A stretch of 64,000 bases of DNA. It comes from Candidatus Gracilibacteria bacterium (GTDB taxonomy: Bacteria; Patescibacteriota; Gracilibacteria; BD1-5; UBA6164). The stretch lies in assembly GCA_010119145.1 (NCBI GenBank), contig JAACSU010000007.1:577869-641868 (forward strand), given 5' to 3'. A program made the position numbers and the translations under genes. The notes beneath the pieces are model-generated. The model was not told where the DNA came from and ran no database searches. It worked only from the letters and a program-made list of their open reading frames with translations. Below are positions 43,454 to 54,639 of this stretch, piece after piece (position 1 is the first letter of the stretch; each line of letters begins with the position of its first letter).

Positions 43454-46400
43454 ATGAAATTCCCAAAAGTAAACCAAAAACAATCATTTCCAGCTTTGGA
43501 AGAGGATGTACTAAAATTCTGGAAGGAGAATAATACCTTTCAGAAATCTATAGACCAGAGACCAGAATCAAATCCGTATAGATTTTATGATGGACCTCCA
43601 TTTATTACAGGGACTCCACACTACGGTTCCCTGCTCTCAAGTATCGTAAAAGATATCGTTCCACGATACCACACGATGCAAGGTAAACGCGTTGAGCGAA
43701 AATGGGGTTGGGACTGTCATGGTCTGCCTATTGAGGAAAAAGTACAAAAGAAACTTGGACTCAAATCCAATAAAGATATTGAGGAACTTGGAGTGAAGAA
43801 GTTTGTTGAGGAGTGTTATACCTATACGACTGAAGTATCAGCTGAGTGGGATTGGTATATCGACCATATTGGTAGATGGGTAGATATGGATAATGCCTAC
43901 AAGACGATGGACCAAGACTATATGGAGTCTGTTCTTTGGGTTTTTAAACAAATGCACGAAAAAGGAAAAGTTTATAAAGGTCGAAGAGTCTCGCTCTACT
44001 CTTGGAAACTCTCTACTCCTATTTCAAACTTCGAAGTTGCGATGGATGACTCCTATGAAGAAGTTTCTAATCCAGCTGTAACCGTAATGTTTCCTCTCAC
44101 ACAAAGTCATAAACACGTACAAGAGTGAGACTATATTATCGCGTGGACGACCACTCCTTGGACGATTCCTGCTCATATGAGTATGGCTCTCAATAAAAAC
44201 CTCTCATACTCAAGAGTACAATCAGAAGATAAAGTATATATTCTCGCAACTGCCAGAGTAGAAACAGTATTTAAAGGACGAGAGTTTGAAATCCTTGAAA
44301 GCTTTATGGGAAGTGATTTAATTGGACTCAAATATACTCCTCCATTTGATTTCTATGTAGGAAAAGTAGATCCAGATAAAAATCATAAAATACTCCACGC
44401 TGATTTTATTACAGATACAGATGGGACATGAGTTGGGCATCAAGCTCCAGAATTTGGTGAGGTCGATTTTCAGCTTGCTAGAAAAGAAGGAGTACATATT
44501 TCAACAGCTCTTGATAATGCTGGGAATTATACAGAAGAAATACCAGAATATGAAGGTATGCACTACCAAGCTGCCAATGATGTCGTTTCTGAAAAACTCA
44601 AAGAACTTGGACTCTTATTTAAGAAAGAATCAATCAACCATAGAGTTGCTATGTGTCCAAGATCTGGAACAAAACTCATCTATAAAGCGCAAGATTCTTG
44701 GTTTATCAATATCCAAGAAATGAAAGACAGACTCCTCCAAGAAAACGAAGGAATCAACTGGCAACCAAATCACCTCAAACATGGTCAATTTCTCAAGTCA
44801 GTAGAGTCAGCACCAGATTGGTGTATTTCTCGTACTCGATACTGGGGAACTCCAATGCCTATTTGGATGGGAACAGACGTTGAAGGAAATGAAGTAGATA
44901 TGAAGGTGTTTGGTTCAAAAGCTGAAATAGAAGCTGCATCAGGTATGACTGTGACAGATTTACACCGACCATTTATCGATGAGATTACGTGGAAAGAGGG
45001 AGAAATCACGTATACGAGACTTCCAGAAGTACTCGACGTGTGGATGGATTCAGGATCTATGCCGTATGCTCAAATGCACTACCCATTTGAAAATAAATCT
45101 CCAATGGAGAGTTCATATCCTGCTGACTTTATCGTAGAGTATATCGGTCAAGTACGAGCATGGTTTTATGTGATGCACGTCGTTTGAGTAGCCCTCTTTG
45201 ATAAGCGAGCGTTTACGAATGTTATTACAACAGGAATCGTAATGGGGAGTGACTGACGAAAAATGTCTAAGTCATACGGAAATTATCCAGATCCAAAAGT
45301 AACGATTCAAAAATATGGAGCTGATGCGATTAGATTTTATATGGCAAACTCCCCTCTCTTAAATGGAGGAAATATGGATTTCAAAGAAGAAGGAATCGTA
45401 GAAGTTATCAAAAAAGTCATACTTCCACTTTGGAATACTTATAGTTTCTTCACAACTTACGCAAATATAGATAACTTTGTCCCAACTGGAAAATACACTC
45501 CAGAAAATCCTCTTGATGTATGGATTATTTCAGAAACAAACCAACTCATAGCCGATGTAACTGGGTGAATGGAAACATACGAAGTAACAGAAGCAACTCG
45601 TCCCATTGTCCATTTTATGGATAATCTCACAAACTGGTATATCAGAAGAAGTCGAAAAAGATTCTGGAAATCAGAAAATGACGGAGACAAAATGCAAGCC
45701 TACGAAACGCTCTACGAAGTACTCGTAACACTTACAAAAGTTATGGCTCCATTTACTCCATTTGTCACTGAAAATATCTATAAGAGTCTCACAGGAAATG
45801 AATCAGTTCATTTGGAAGACTTCCCTGTTGCAGATACAAAACTTATTGACTCAGAGCTCAATGAAGCGATGTATATCTGTCAAAAGGTTATTAATCTTGG
45901 GCTTTCACTCCGAACTGCTCAAAAAATCAGAGTTCGACAACCATTACAATCTATTTCTATCGGATTTGATCTATCTGAGTATTACAAAGAAATCATCAAA
46001 GAAGAGCTCAATGTTAAAGCAGTGAATACTGTAGATTCTAGTAGTATCGCACAAAAAATTTGTAAACCAAATGGTCGACTTATAGGTCCAAAATTTGGAA
46101 AAGAGGTGAAAAATATTATCTCAGAAGCGAAAAGTGGAAACTTTGAAATTATTGATGAAAATACGGTAAAAGTATGAGAATTTATTCTTGAGTGAGATGA
46201 ATTTGAAATTGCTTATGTTACTGATGGGGAAAATGATAATATAGAATCAGGATTTGGAATGGTTATCGCGATGGACTTAGAAATTACTCAAGAACTTGCT
46301 GTTGAAGGATATGCTCGAGATATTGTTCGACATATTCAGGAAGCTCGAAAAGAAGCCGGATACCAAGTAGATGATAGAATCAAAATAAATATCATCACTC

Positions 46401-46540
46401 CAGAATTGGATGCTATCATAAACAGCTATGATATTGCTTCTGAGACACTTTCAACACTTGATACGACTCTAAACTCATGAGATATAGAAAAGGAGCTAGA
46501 ACTTGGAGAAAATACTGCTAAAATTATTCTTAAGAAATAA
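43454..46540 (+). CDS. ileS: isoleucyl-tRNA synthetase IleS
   Basis: Charges tRNA-Ile with isoleucine, with post-transfer editing. It has 1028 residues. The HIGH-box equivalent is GTPHYGSLL (about 53-61), the editing (CP1) domain includes AWTTTPWTIPAHM, and the KMSKS loop lies near residue 604 in GSDGRKMSKSYG (its first glycine GGG... and the DG glycine TGA). A C-terminal anticodon-binding domain and a beta-rich tail complete the eukaryote-like (IleS2) type; the length and DWCISRTRYWGTPMP resemble that mupirocin-resistant group. Only 8 TGA occur in 1029 codons. The HAD-like gene follows 5 nt downstream. Confidence 0.95.
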
Positions 46541-46545
46541 AATCT

Positions 46546-47148
46546 ATGCTTACTCATGAAGCAATGCTTACAAAAATGAAAAAACTTACTGATAGACCAC
46601 TAGTACTTAATTTTTATATAGAAGAAGTAAAACACTTAGAAAAAAAAGAGAGTGCACTTCGAGTTTCAGATTTAGATGATACACTCTTTGGGAGAGGAGA
46701 TCAACTCGAATCAGAAGTAAAGCTGAGAGAAAACAGAGGAGCTTCATGAATAGATGTGATTATAAACGATTTATGATTACATACATTTATACAGGAGCAG
46801 TATCATACTGATTTTCCTAGAGATATCCTTGATTTACTCGATCCAAAGATTGATATAATTTTAACTGCAGGGATGGTAGAGTTACAGCGTATGAAAGCTC
46901 AGAAAATGCAATTAGATAATTATACCGTTAAAATAGTTGATACCTGAATTGACAAAATTATGGCAGTAATACAATATGTAATTTTTGAACTTAAATATAT
47001 ACCAAGTGAAATTATAGTATATGAAGATAGACCAGAGTATTTTATAGAGTATAGAGAACTTATGGAATCTCTGCTTTGAACGAAGCTTACAATTATGTTT
47101 GTTGAAATGAATGGGAATGATGGATATAAAAGTATTCAAGAAGTGTAA
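46546..47148 (+). CDS. HAD-like hydrolase (paralogue of 16135)
   Basis: A 200-residue protein. HAD motif I RVSDLDDTLFGR (D42, D44), motif II-like IILTAGMVELQ (about 102-112), motif IV region IIVYEDRPEYF (about 160-170). It shares this layout with the gene at 16135, so the two form a paralogous pair. It starts 5 nt after ileS and probably shares its transcript. The substrate is unknown. TGA encodes four or so glycines. The transcript ends at the terminator at 47151. Confidence 0.75.
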
Positions 47149-47149
47149 T

Positions 47150-47440
47150 AAAAAAGAGGACCCAAGTGGGGTCCCCTTTTATTCTACTCGCTATGTTGAA
47201 GCTTTTATTGCCCTACATAATCTTATTTTTACTGGTTTATTCCAGAAGGGCCAAGATTGCCAGTCCTGACTTCCCGACTCAGTTTGTACTCAAGCTCGAC
47301 GGCTGTTTTCCATACTGCGGGCGAGACAAGTGATCACCTCCGATCAAACCAGGATTTCTTCCGAATTATTCAGGTTGATTGAAAAATTTTTCATAATCAT
47401 CTCCATTTTTGACTCATACCACCGTGATATAAGTTTAGGC
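47150..47440 (-). ncRNA. unidentified structured ncRNA candidate (about 290 nt)
   Basis: This stretch has clearly higher GC than its surroundings and no plausible gene, yet it has a near-perfect minus-strand promoter (47447-47475) and ends at an intrinsic terminator. On the minus strand, CTGGTTT (about 47335) can pair with AAACCAG (about 47232), enclosing hairpins such as GATC-GGAGGT-GATC and the GC-rich GGAAGTCAGGACTGGC section. It lacks the signature sequences of RNase P RNA, tmRNA or SRP RNA as I know them, though the size would suit a divergent RNase P, 6S or SRP RNA. An open plus-strand frame of about 67 codons here is probably chance. Confidence 0.55.
47151..47182. terminator. bidirectional intrinsic terminator
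   Basis: AAAAGAGGACCC pairs with GGGGTCCCCTTTT around a short loop; a T-run follows on both strands. It ends the ileS/HAD transcript (plus) and the candidate ncRNA (minus). Confidence 0.85.
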
Positions 47441-47446
47441 AAATTT

Positions 47447-47475
47447 ATAATACGATTTATTGCCAAGTAAGTCAA
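47447..47475 (-). promoter_or_regulatory. sigma70-type promoter of the minus-strand ncRNA
   Basis: On the minus strand: TTGACT (47475-47470), spacer of exactly 17 bp, TATTAT (47452-47447). Predicted start about 47440. Confidence 0.7.
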
Positions 47476-47490
47476 AGTATTTTTAATAAA

Positions 47491-47520
47491 AAAACTCAGA
47501 ATGAATTCTAAGTTTTTTTT
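47491..47520 (-). terminator. intrinsic terminator of the beta-CASP gene
   Basis: AAAACTCAGAAT/ATTCTAAGTTTT, one mismatch, with T-runs; downstream of the minus-strand stop at 47526. Same CTCAGAAT core as the terminators at 49832 and 63311. Confidence 0.75.
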
Positions 47521-47525
47521 TATAA

Positions 47526-49757
47526 TTATTTTATAAAACCGTTATTAACTATTTTTTTAGACCTTGGAAATGGAATTTCTATAATATCTCAAGGAGCTGG
47601 AATTTTAATAGATTTTTTATTTCTAACTAAAGGATCTACAGCAAGTTTAAATCTATCATTTCAACCATGAACTATAGTAGTGACTCTTGCAGCACTAGAG
47701 TTTAAATACTTAATTAAAGTGGACTTTCAAGCATGTCATGAAAATCAAGATATATCTTGTATTCTAGATCTTACATTAAATATTTCTCCATCAATAATAA
47801 CTTGGGAATCAGTTTTAAGCTTTCAACCTAAAGATTCTGGTGGAGCATATCAAGTAAAAATAATTGTTGAATCTACCTTACTTGTTAATCATTTTAAATG
47901 TTCAACTACAGGTCCTCATTCACACATTCATCCAGATGAAACATAAATCTTTGTTCTTCTATCTTTTTTCTTAGAATCATTTATATTTTTATAATCATCA
48001 ATAAGAAGTTTAGATTCTTTAGGTTTTAAAAATTTTATTTTTTCTTTTCAAAATCTTTCTAATTGTGATTCTGGAGTTAGTTTATCGTAAATGTCAGGTT
48101 TAAATACTTGAAACACTGTTCATAATGCGTGAGAAAGAGGACTATCAGAAATAATCGTTATATCTAGTCTATCTATCTCTCATTCATTGAATTGGATTTT
48201 TTCTTGAATCACATGAATTTCAGCTTGTATTGTTTCTAAGATCTCAAATTGTTCATCTGAAATATTTTCATTTTCAGTTCAATTATTACTTTCACCATGA
48301 GATTTTTTGAGTTTTTTAAAATCCTTAATATCTTTTTTATAATTTCTATTTTCCTCAATGAGGGCTTTTCTTCTAGGTTCAATAATATGTTCTATATAAT
48401 CTAGAAGCAAGAGTAAAGTATCTTGTGTTCGTTGTAGAGCGAATGTAGGAAGAAGAATATGTTTTCAAGAATCAAGTAATACATCAAATAATTTTTGAAT
48501 AGATTCTAAACTATCTGGATGTTCCTTATCAGCGTATGTCCCTTCAACTTCTAAAAATTCGTATTCTCAGCTTGGAAATTGTATATTTCAAGCATTATTT
48601 CAACCGTGTTCTCGTCATAAATCTCATGATATTCTGTATCTTAAATTTTGTTCTCTCGTTTCTTTTCAAAAGTTTTGAGTATTATCTCATTTTAAGACTG
48701 ATTCAACTCTTACAGTAAACTCAACTTGTACTGATCATAAAATATGTCACGCATCAAAAAGTTCTAAAAATATTTCCCTTATTTTTGGAGTTTCTTTTAA
48801 ATCTTTTGCTCAAACATGTGAAGAAACAAAATCTAATTTAATTATCTGTTCTGGACTCAATGTTACTATTGAGTGAACATCTCAAGAATCTTTAGGAATT
48901 CTTCAATTTAAATCATCTGAGATTCTAACATCAGAATTTGTTTCAAAAAATTCTTCATACTTAGTCCCAGCAACATTTCATGTCGATAAAATATCTTCAT
49001 CATTCACCAATGCGTCCTCTTCGATATCATCTTTGATTCAAAATATATCATTGAACAAAGGTTCAGTGAGGAGAAATCATTTATCTCAAGTAAATAAAAA
49101 TATAACATCATTCTTTGAAAATAATGGTTCAATTACGTTTCATAAAAGTAGACTAATATCACCATCTACCCCTTCAATATCTCAAATGAATTCGTTGAGT
49201 TTGTCCTCTCAAAGTTCATTTAAAACATTAGTATTTTCTTGAGATAACTTATCTTTTACTCATTTTTTAAGTCAGTTATCATAAAGTTTCTTTAAATTGG
49301 TTACATATTTTTTTACTTTTCTATATCTATCCCCGTCTCGTTTATTTTGTTCAATCGAATTTAAGTAATTATCTAACATTAATTTTGCTGAATCTTTCAA
49401 AGAAATTTCAGCTAATGCTTTTGTTTCTGGTGTCATTATAATTTTTCCAGTAAATCATAGTTTTGTAAGCATTGGTAATCTTCAAACATGATCGAGATGA
49501 GCATGAGTGATAATAATATAATCTGCTTTTAAAATTTCTGGATCAATATTTTCATTTAATTCTCATAATTTTTGTCCTCATTGGTACAATCAAAAATCAA
49601 CAACTACTGATATAAACTTTCATTGAGTATCTTGAAATTTTATAATTTTGCATGATCCTGTTAAAGGAGTTTCTTGATTATCATCTTCTATTCAACCTAT
49701 ATATTTTATTTTCATTCAAGCAAAAGTATCTCTAGATTTATTTTTTTTCTCCAACAT
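47526..49757 (-). CDS. MBL-fold / beta-CASP ribonuclease-like protein
   Basis: A 743-residue metallo-beta-lactamase RNA hydrolase, related to CPSF73/MBL-fold RNA-processing enzymes. The N-terminus has IIITHAHLDHVGRLP (about 81-95, metal site HxHxDH, H85, H87, D89, H90), then a long insertion (about 130-330, helical and acidic). Further landmarks are FDAGHILGSVQVEF (motif III His), LLPTFALQRTQ and KIYVSSGGMCEGGPVVEHL (the beta-CASP motif), FSGHAGKSTLIKYL near 665-678 and IVHGGND. The two insertions and 743 residues make it longer than a typical 450-550-residue member. TGA falls at several metal-site glycines. Confidence 0.88.
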
Positions 49758-49831
49758 ATGTTTTATTTACAAAAATACATTATTACTATAAATTATTTAT
49801 ACCAACTGTCAAAATTATTTTATAATATAAA

Positions 49832-49858
49832 AAAATCTCAGAATTAATTCTGAGATTT
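49832..49858. terminator. bidirectional terminator
   Basis: AAATCTCAGAAT/ATTCTGAGATTT around TA; the same core as other terminators in this window. It lies between two minus-strand genes and serves 49876-50622. Confidence 0.75.
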
Positions 49859-49875
49859 CTCTATAAAGTTTGTAA

Positions 49876-50622
49876 TTATTTTTTAGCGTTTCTATTTGCA
49901 TTATGCTCTTTCACTGGATCAAGTTTCATTCCTTCAAGTTCCTCGATATTTGATGTAATCTTTTTAGATTCAGTATCGAGCTGTTTCATATCAGCTTCAA
50001 GCTCCTTTACTTGAGTTTGTAGTTCTGTGATTTGAGACTTAATTTCTTCTTCTTTTTTTGCTTTATTTTCAGTGTCAGAAGCAATAGCTTCTTGTCTCTT
50101 TTGAAGCTTAGCTATAGTAGCAGACAATATATCATTGAGACTTTCATGAGAATCAGAAAGTATTTTAGTTTCAGTATTTTTTTCTGTCACTGGAGCTTCA
50201 CTTTGAGTTTTATTTGAAGTATCATCGCTCATAAGATCCATTCCAAAATCATTTTGTTCAGATTTTTCAGCTACTACTTCGTTGCTAACATTTTGATTCG
50301 TTTCTGGGAGTGTATCAATCTCCTTTGAAAAATCGAGGGAAAATTCTTCATTTTCAGATTCTTCGTTTTCATCTGTAGATTGAGGAATCTGTGAAATTTC
50401 TTCTTTTAAAGGAGCATCTTCCATTTCCAGAATTGTTTCATCAGTGTAAGAATCTTCAGTAGCTTGAGCCTCTGCTTTAGATGTTTCAGTTTCTTTTTCT
50501 GAAGTTGAATCAGTATTTTCATCTCAAAAATCAAAACTAAAATCCATATCCGATGAATCATCACTTGAATCATCGGTTATGATAAGAAGCTCTTCGTCTT
50601 GTGTTGTTCCTGTTTGAGCCAT
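49876..50622 (-). CDS. acidic coiled-coil protein (248 aa)
   Basis: A 248-residue protein. The first 160 residues are very acidic and Ser/Thr/Glu-rich, low complexity (DDSSDDSSDMDFSFDFG). A coiled coil follows (about 165-235) with heptads in IAKLQKRQEAIASD, KEEEIKSQITELQTQVKELE and MKQLDTESKKITSNIE. Only one TGA codon occurs. No family recognised; the layout would suit a structural or scaffold protein. Divergent from ybaB. Confidence 0.65.
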
Positions 50623-50757
50623 AATATGTTTATATTTAAATTATAGATGAGTGTATTGTAACATAATAAATACTTTTGGGCAAAATTCGAAAGTTTATTC
50701 TTGAAAAAAAACAAAAGCAGCCTATAATCACGACATTATATTAATAAATTTGAAAAA

Positions 50758-51078
50758 ATGGATTTTAGCAAAGCTGGTGAACTTATGAAACTGCAACAAG
50801 AAGCAATGAAAGTTAAAAAAGAACTTGAAAACACACTTATCGAAGCTGAAGTAGATGGACTCGTTATTACTGTTAATGGTGAAATGAAAGTTGAAAAAGT
50901 TGAGTTTGAAAGTGATGCACTGATTGGAAATAAAGCTGGACTTGAAAAAGCAATTTTAGAAGCAGTAAACAAAGGGATGAAAAAAGCTCAAGACGTTGCA
51001 GGTGAAAAAATGCAAGGAGTTATGCAATGAATGGGTATGGGTGATATGCTTGGAGGACTTCCAGGTATGACAAAATAA
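50758..51078 (+). CDS. ybaB: YbaB/EbfC nucleoid-associated protein
   Basis: A 106-residue DNA-binding, nucleoid-associated protein forming dimers. Family pattern: GELMKLQQEAMKVKKELENT (about 7-26), then EVDGLVITVNGEMKVEKVEF and LEKAILEAVNKGMKKAQDVAGEKM, and a glycine/methionine-rich tail (GMGMGDMLGGLPGM). One TGA only. Usually next to recR/dnaX in other bacteria, but not here. A strong terminator follows. Confidence 0.93.
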
Positions 51079-51094
51079 TTCAATCTTGACAAAA

Positions 51095-51127
51095 AAAAAG
51101 AGAAACAACTACGTTGTTTCTCTTTTT
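51095..51127. terminator. intrinsic terminator after ybaB
   Basis: AAAAGAGAAACAAC/GTTGTTTCTCTTTT around TAC; a bidirectional stem between ybaB and the bat operon end. Confidence 0.9.
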
Positions 51128-51138
51128 TATGAATAATT

Positions 51139-51873
51139 TTACCAATCCTTTTCTCATCATCTATTAAAAAATGAATCAAAAGCTTTTTGAAAATCTGATT
51201 CCTGTACTTCTTTGTTATAAAATCTCTGATTTTGAGCTTGATCACGTTTAAGCTCCTCAATGCTTTGTTCTACTGCTTCTCGTTCAGATTCTGTCATTTG
51301 TTCTATTTGTTCGTTTTCACCTAGTTGATACTCGTCTGGTCGTGAGTTTTGTATAGTTCCATTTCCGTTGTTTTGAGATTCTTGACCATCAGAGTTTTCT
51401 CACGGTTCTGAACTTTCTTGTCCCTCGTCAGATTCTTCTGGTTCTCAGTTGTTGTTTTCATCTCATTCATCCTGTTGTTTTTGATTTTGTGGTTCTGGAT
51501 TTTGTTCCTGTTCAGGTTCTTGCTCTTGGCGTTCTAACATATCTAAAAGAGACTTTGTATAGTCATAGTTATATTGAGTTAATTCGTTGTCTTCAATCGC
51601 GAGAGAGCCAGAATAAGAGTCAACAGATTGCTGTAAAAGTTCAAGAGAATCTATTTCTTCCTGCTGATTAAATTGTTCATAAAATATATTTCATATATTA
51701 TGTAGATTTTGTGCAGACTCCTCAAGTAATCATGCTTGCTGCAATGCTGATTCATACTCTCAGGCATCATATAATCTCTCAAGTTTTTTTTCTTGAACAA
51801 AATCTACAAGAATACTGATAGAAATAAATCACAGTACAATAAGGGTGATGACTAGTATTATATTTTTTTTCAT
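51139..51873 (-). CDS. BatC-like TPR membrane protein
   Basis: A 244-residue protein with one N-terminal transmembrane helix (NIILVITLIVLGFISISILV, about 4-23), a TPR-like helical part (LERLYDAGEYESALQQAGLL), and a long low-complexity Glu/Gln/Asn region with about 20 Q/E/N/G repeats. It ends with a helical part (ERLKRDQAQNQRFY-like). Position last in the MoxR-DUF58-BatD-BatA-BatB series and the short TPR suggest BatC/BatE. Starts 3 nt before the batB stop, so coupled. Confidence 0.75.
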
Positions 51874-51875
51874 TT

Positions 51876-52703
51876 TTATTTTCGATTTTTAAAATATATA
51901 CGATACATCCAAATTCATATATAGAGCCCCCAAACTAAAAAGCTTATTAAAAAAATGAGTGATACATTCATATTTTTATTGAGTTTTCAGCCTATGGAAT
52001 CAATTTGAATTTTTTCTCAAAGTGCATAATAATTTCAGTTTAATTGTTGAGCTAATAATTGAAGAGAGTCAGCATTCAAGCCTGAGATGACCGTTTCTCA
52101 ATTATAGGTCACAAAAGGTTCTAATCCACTTGTTTCTGGAATATATCAGCCATCTTTTGATCATACTCAGACTATAGAGCTACTAATATTAGCATCGGTA
52201 AATATAGTAACTAATTCTGGGCTGAGTTCTACTTCATCTTCATCACCATCAGTGAATAATATAAAACTTCATTGCCTAGATTCTCAAAATGAATCTAATA
52301 CATCCTCAAGAGCAGCACTTATATCACTTCACTGTATGGAGACATTTTGATTATTTATACCATCTAAAAATGTAGCAACGAGCGATACATCTGTAGTAAA
52401 CGGAATAATTCTCTGAGATTCACCTGCAAATATATTGAGTGCAAATTCATATCATTCATTTTCAATCATGATCTCATATATTTCGCGTTTTGCTGCATTA
52501 AGACGTGAGTTTTGATTCACGTCTAATACATTCATACTTTTAGATACATCGAGCACAAAAACGAGAGAATTTTCACTGACTCAAGTACTATTTTGAGATG
52601 ACTGAACAAACTCTAAATATATTCAGGCAAGTAATAATAGTCCAAATATTAAAAGAGATATTTTCTGAACTACCAGCAGATTTATTTTTGAGAAATATTT
52701 CAT
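51876..52703 (-). CDS. batB: VWA-domain protein BatB
   Basis: A 275-residue membrane-anchored von Willebrand A protein. One N-terminal helix (KISLLIFGLLLLAGIYLEF), VWA domain with MIDAS motif VFVLDVSKSMN (DxSxS, about 49-59), the T-loop and FILFTDGDED (about 146-155), and a C-terminal transmembrane helix (VSLIFLISFLVWGLYIGIWM). Known Bat proteins act at the membrane in stress or aerotolerance with a MoxR chaperone; exact role unknown. Its start overlaps batA's end by 22 nt. Confidence 0.88.
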
Positions 52704-53698
52704 ATCTGTACTCTAAAAGTAATATAAATTAAAGGAAATAAACTGAGAAGCATAAGCATTAAAACCATAAATCGAAGAGATGATTGGAGCTCTACGCTCT
52801 GTGTTTCTATTTCTTTTTTCTCTAGAGTTGCAATAGTACTCAGTATCTTTTGGAAACTCTCTTGTGAGTCGGCTCGACCATAAAATCATCAGGTCTCGCT
52901 CGCTATTTTTTGTAAAATTTCTTCATCGACTCAGCTCACTGAGACTCTCTGTGTAAATCCCCCATACGTAGGTAATTCAATCGTAGTATCTCACTGTTTC
53001 CCTACTCATATGGTATATACTTTAATCCCTTCTTCTTTTATATATTTCAAGGCGAGCTCTGGATCGATTCATTTATTTGCCTCTCCATCTGTGAGTAATA
53101 TGATTACTTTTTCTCTTTCGTTTTCCTCTCGACTCAAGGCGTCGCTAGCGACAATCAACCCATCTCAGATTGCCGTTCCTTGTAATTGTGAACTTTGTTG
53201 ATTTATTGTATCTATTTCAAGATCTGAAATGAAGGACTCTATAAAGCTGTAATCATATGTTAGTGGAATAGACTGGAATGGTTTTCAAGAAAATAACACT
53301 AATCAAACCCTATCATTTTCTACTTGGCTAATAAATTCACTCAGCACAGATTTGGCAGCTTGAAGTCTATTTGGAAGTATATCATTGGCAATCATCGAAT
53401 AGCTCAAATCAAAAACTATCTCTATATCTATCCCGTTACGTTTAATTTTTTGTGTTTGCTCACTCATATATGGATTTGCAAGATACACAAAAAACAAAAA
53501 TGTCATTAAAAAACAAAGAGTTAAAAACAAATTATATAAATAATTATTTCTTTTATATACTTCCGCAAGAAGTTTATACTCAACAAAATTTTCTTCCTGT
53601 TTTCGAAAAAAATAATATAAAAATCATACTACACAAATAATTGCACCTGCAGCAAGAAAGAGAGGATACTGAAATCAGAATGTTTGGAATATATTCAT
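52682..53698 (-). CDS. batA: VWA-domain protein BatA
   Basis: A 338-residue membrane-bound von Willebrand A protein. Two N-terminal helices (FLAAGAIICVVGFLYYFF, LTLCFLMTFLFFVYLA), VWA with MIDAS motif IVFDLSYSM (DxSxS), GTAIGDGLIVASDALS, IILLTDGEANKG and the C-terminal helix LMLMLLSLFPLIYI. Its stop lies inside batB (22-nt overlap because UGA after RVQI is read as Gly), a coupled pair. The ATG shares its T with batD's TAA. Confidence 0.88.
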
Positions 53699-54630
53699 TA
53701 TTTTTGAGAAAGTAACTGAACAAGTTTATTTACAAATACTGTTTCTTCATCAATTGATAGATCTCTGTCAGCAAACTCTTTATAGTATGTTTCCTGAAAG
53801 AGATTAAAAACTGGAGATGATTGTAAACTATTGGTTTTCATCATTTCACTGAGCGTAGCTTTTTCAGCCAAAGAGTTTCATTCATGCCTGAGTATATCAC
53901 GGATGATGTGGTTATACTTTCTATAAAATTCTTGTTGTCTGAGTCATCACATATTAGATTCTAAGCGACGGAGTTCTCAAATTTTCTGTTGGTAATAACT
54001 AGGAGGAATAACTGGGCTTATATTATTTTCCTCAACAAATCCCTTCCTTTTTTGTTTAAGAATAAATCCAATGAGAAAATAAAAAGCTATTAAAAATACA
54101 ATAATTCAGAGAACTATAAGACTTAATGGAAAATTTGATCTTCTCAAATCTTGTATATCTGAATCTATATTATCAGTTGGAGCTACATCCTGAGTATTTT
54201 GATTGGGTATAACTGGTGGAGCTGGAGAAAGTGATCATATTTCTCAGACCGTCACAGTAAATAATTCATCATCTATAAATTCATTTCAATTTTTTAAAAC
54301 ACTTACAGGTCATACCACGTATTCTCAAACTTCTGAGGTATGAAGTTTTACACTATACGCTAAAACTGAGCTCGTAACTCAATTTATTGTTCGAATACTT
54401 GTAGCCTGAGATTGAGAACTTATTTTAAAATTCTCAAGTCCATTCACTTTTATCTGCATATTTTGGCCTTGAGAAAGTTCTCAGTTTAACTCTATTGCTA
54501 CATCAAAATCCTGTCAAACCTCCAAATTTGCTCTTGAAACCTGTAAAGTTATATCCTCATTGGCAAATACCCCGTTCACACTTAACAGAATCATGAGGCT
54601 GATGAAAAATAATGTTAATTTTTGAAACAT
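53698..54630 (-). CDS. batD: BatD-like membrane protein
   Basis: A 310-residue protein. Signal peptide (LTLFFISLMILLSVNGVFA), an extracellular beta domain with QVSRANLEVGQDFDVAIELNG (Oxygen tolerance/BatD pattern), a transmembrane helix about residue 172-192 (SLIVLGIIVFLIAFYFLIGF) and a cytoplasmic helical tail. The bat order MoxR-DUF58-BatD-BatA-BatB is the known one for this system. Its stop overlaps the batA ATG by one base. Confidence 0.8.
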
Positions 54631-54639
54631 AATGTTAAT

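Noticed and set aside
47188-47397. Open plus-strand frame of about 67 codons (MLKLLLPYIIL...)
   Set aside because: Raised GC and a minus-strand promoter and terminator fit an RNA gene; the hydrophobic start does not lead to any domain.
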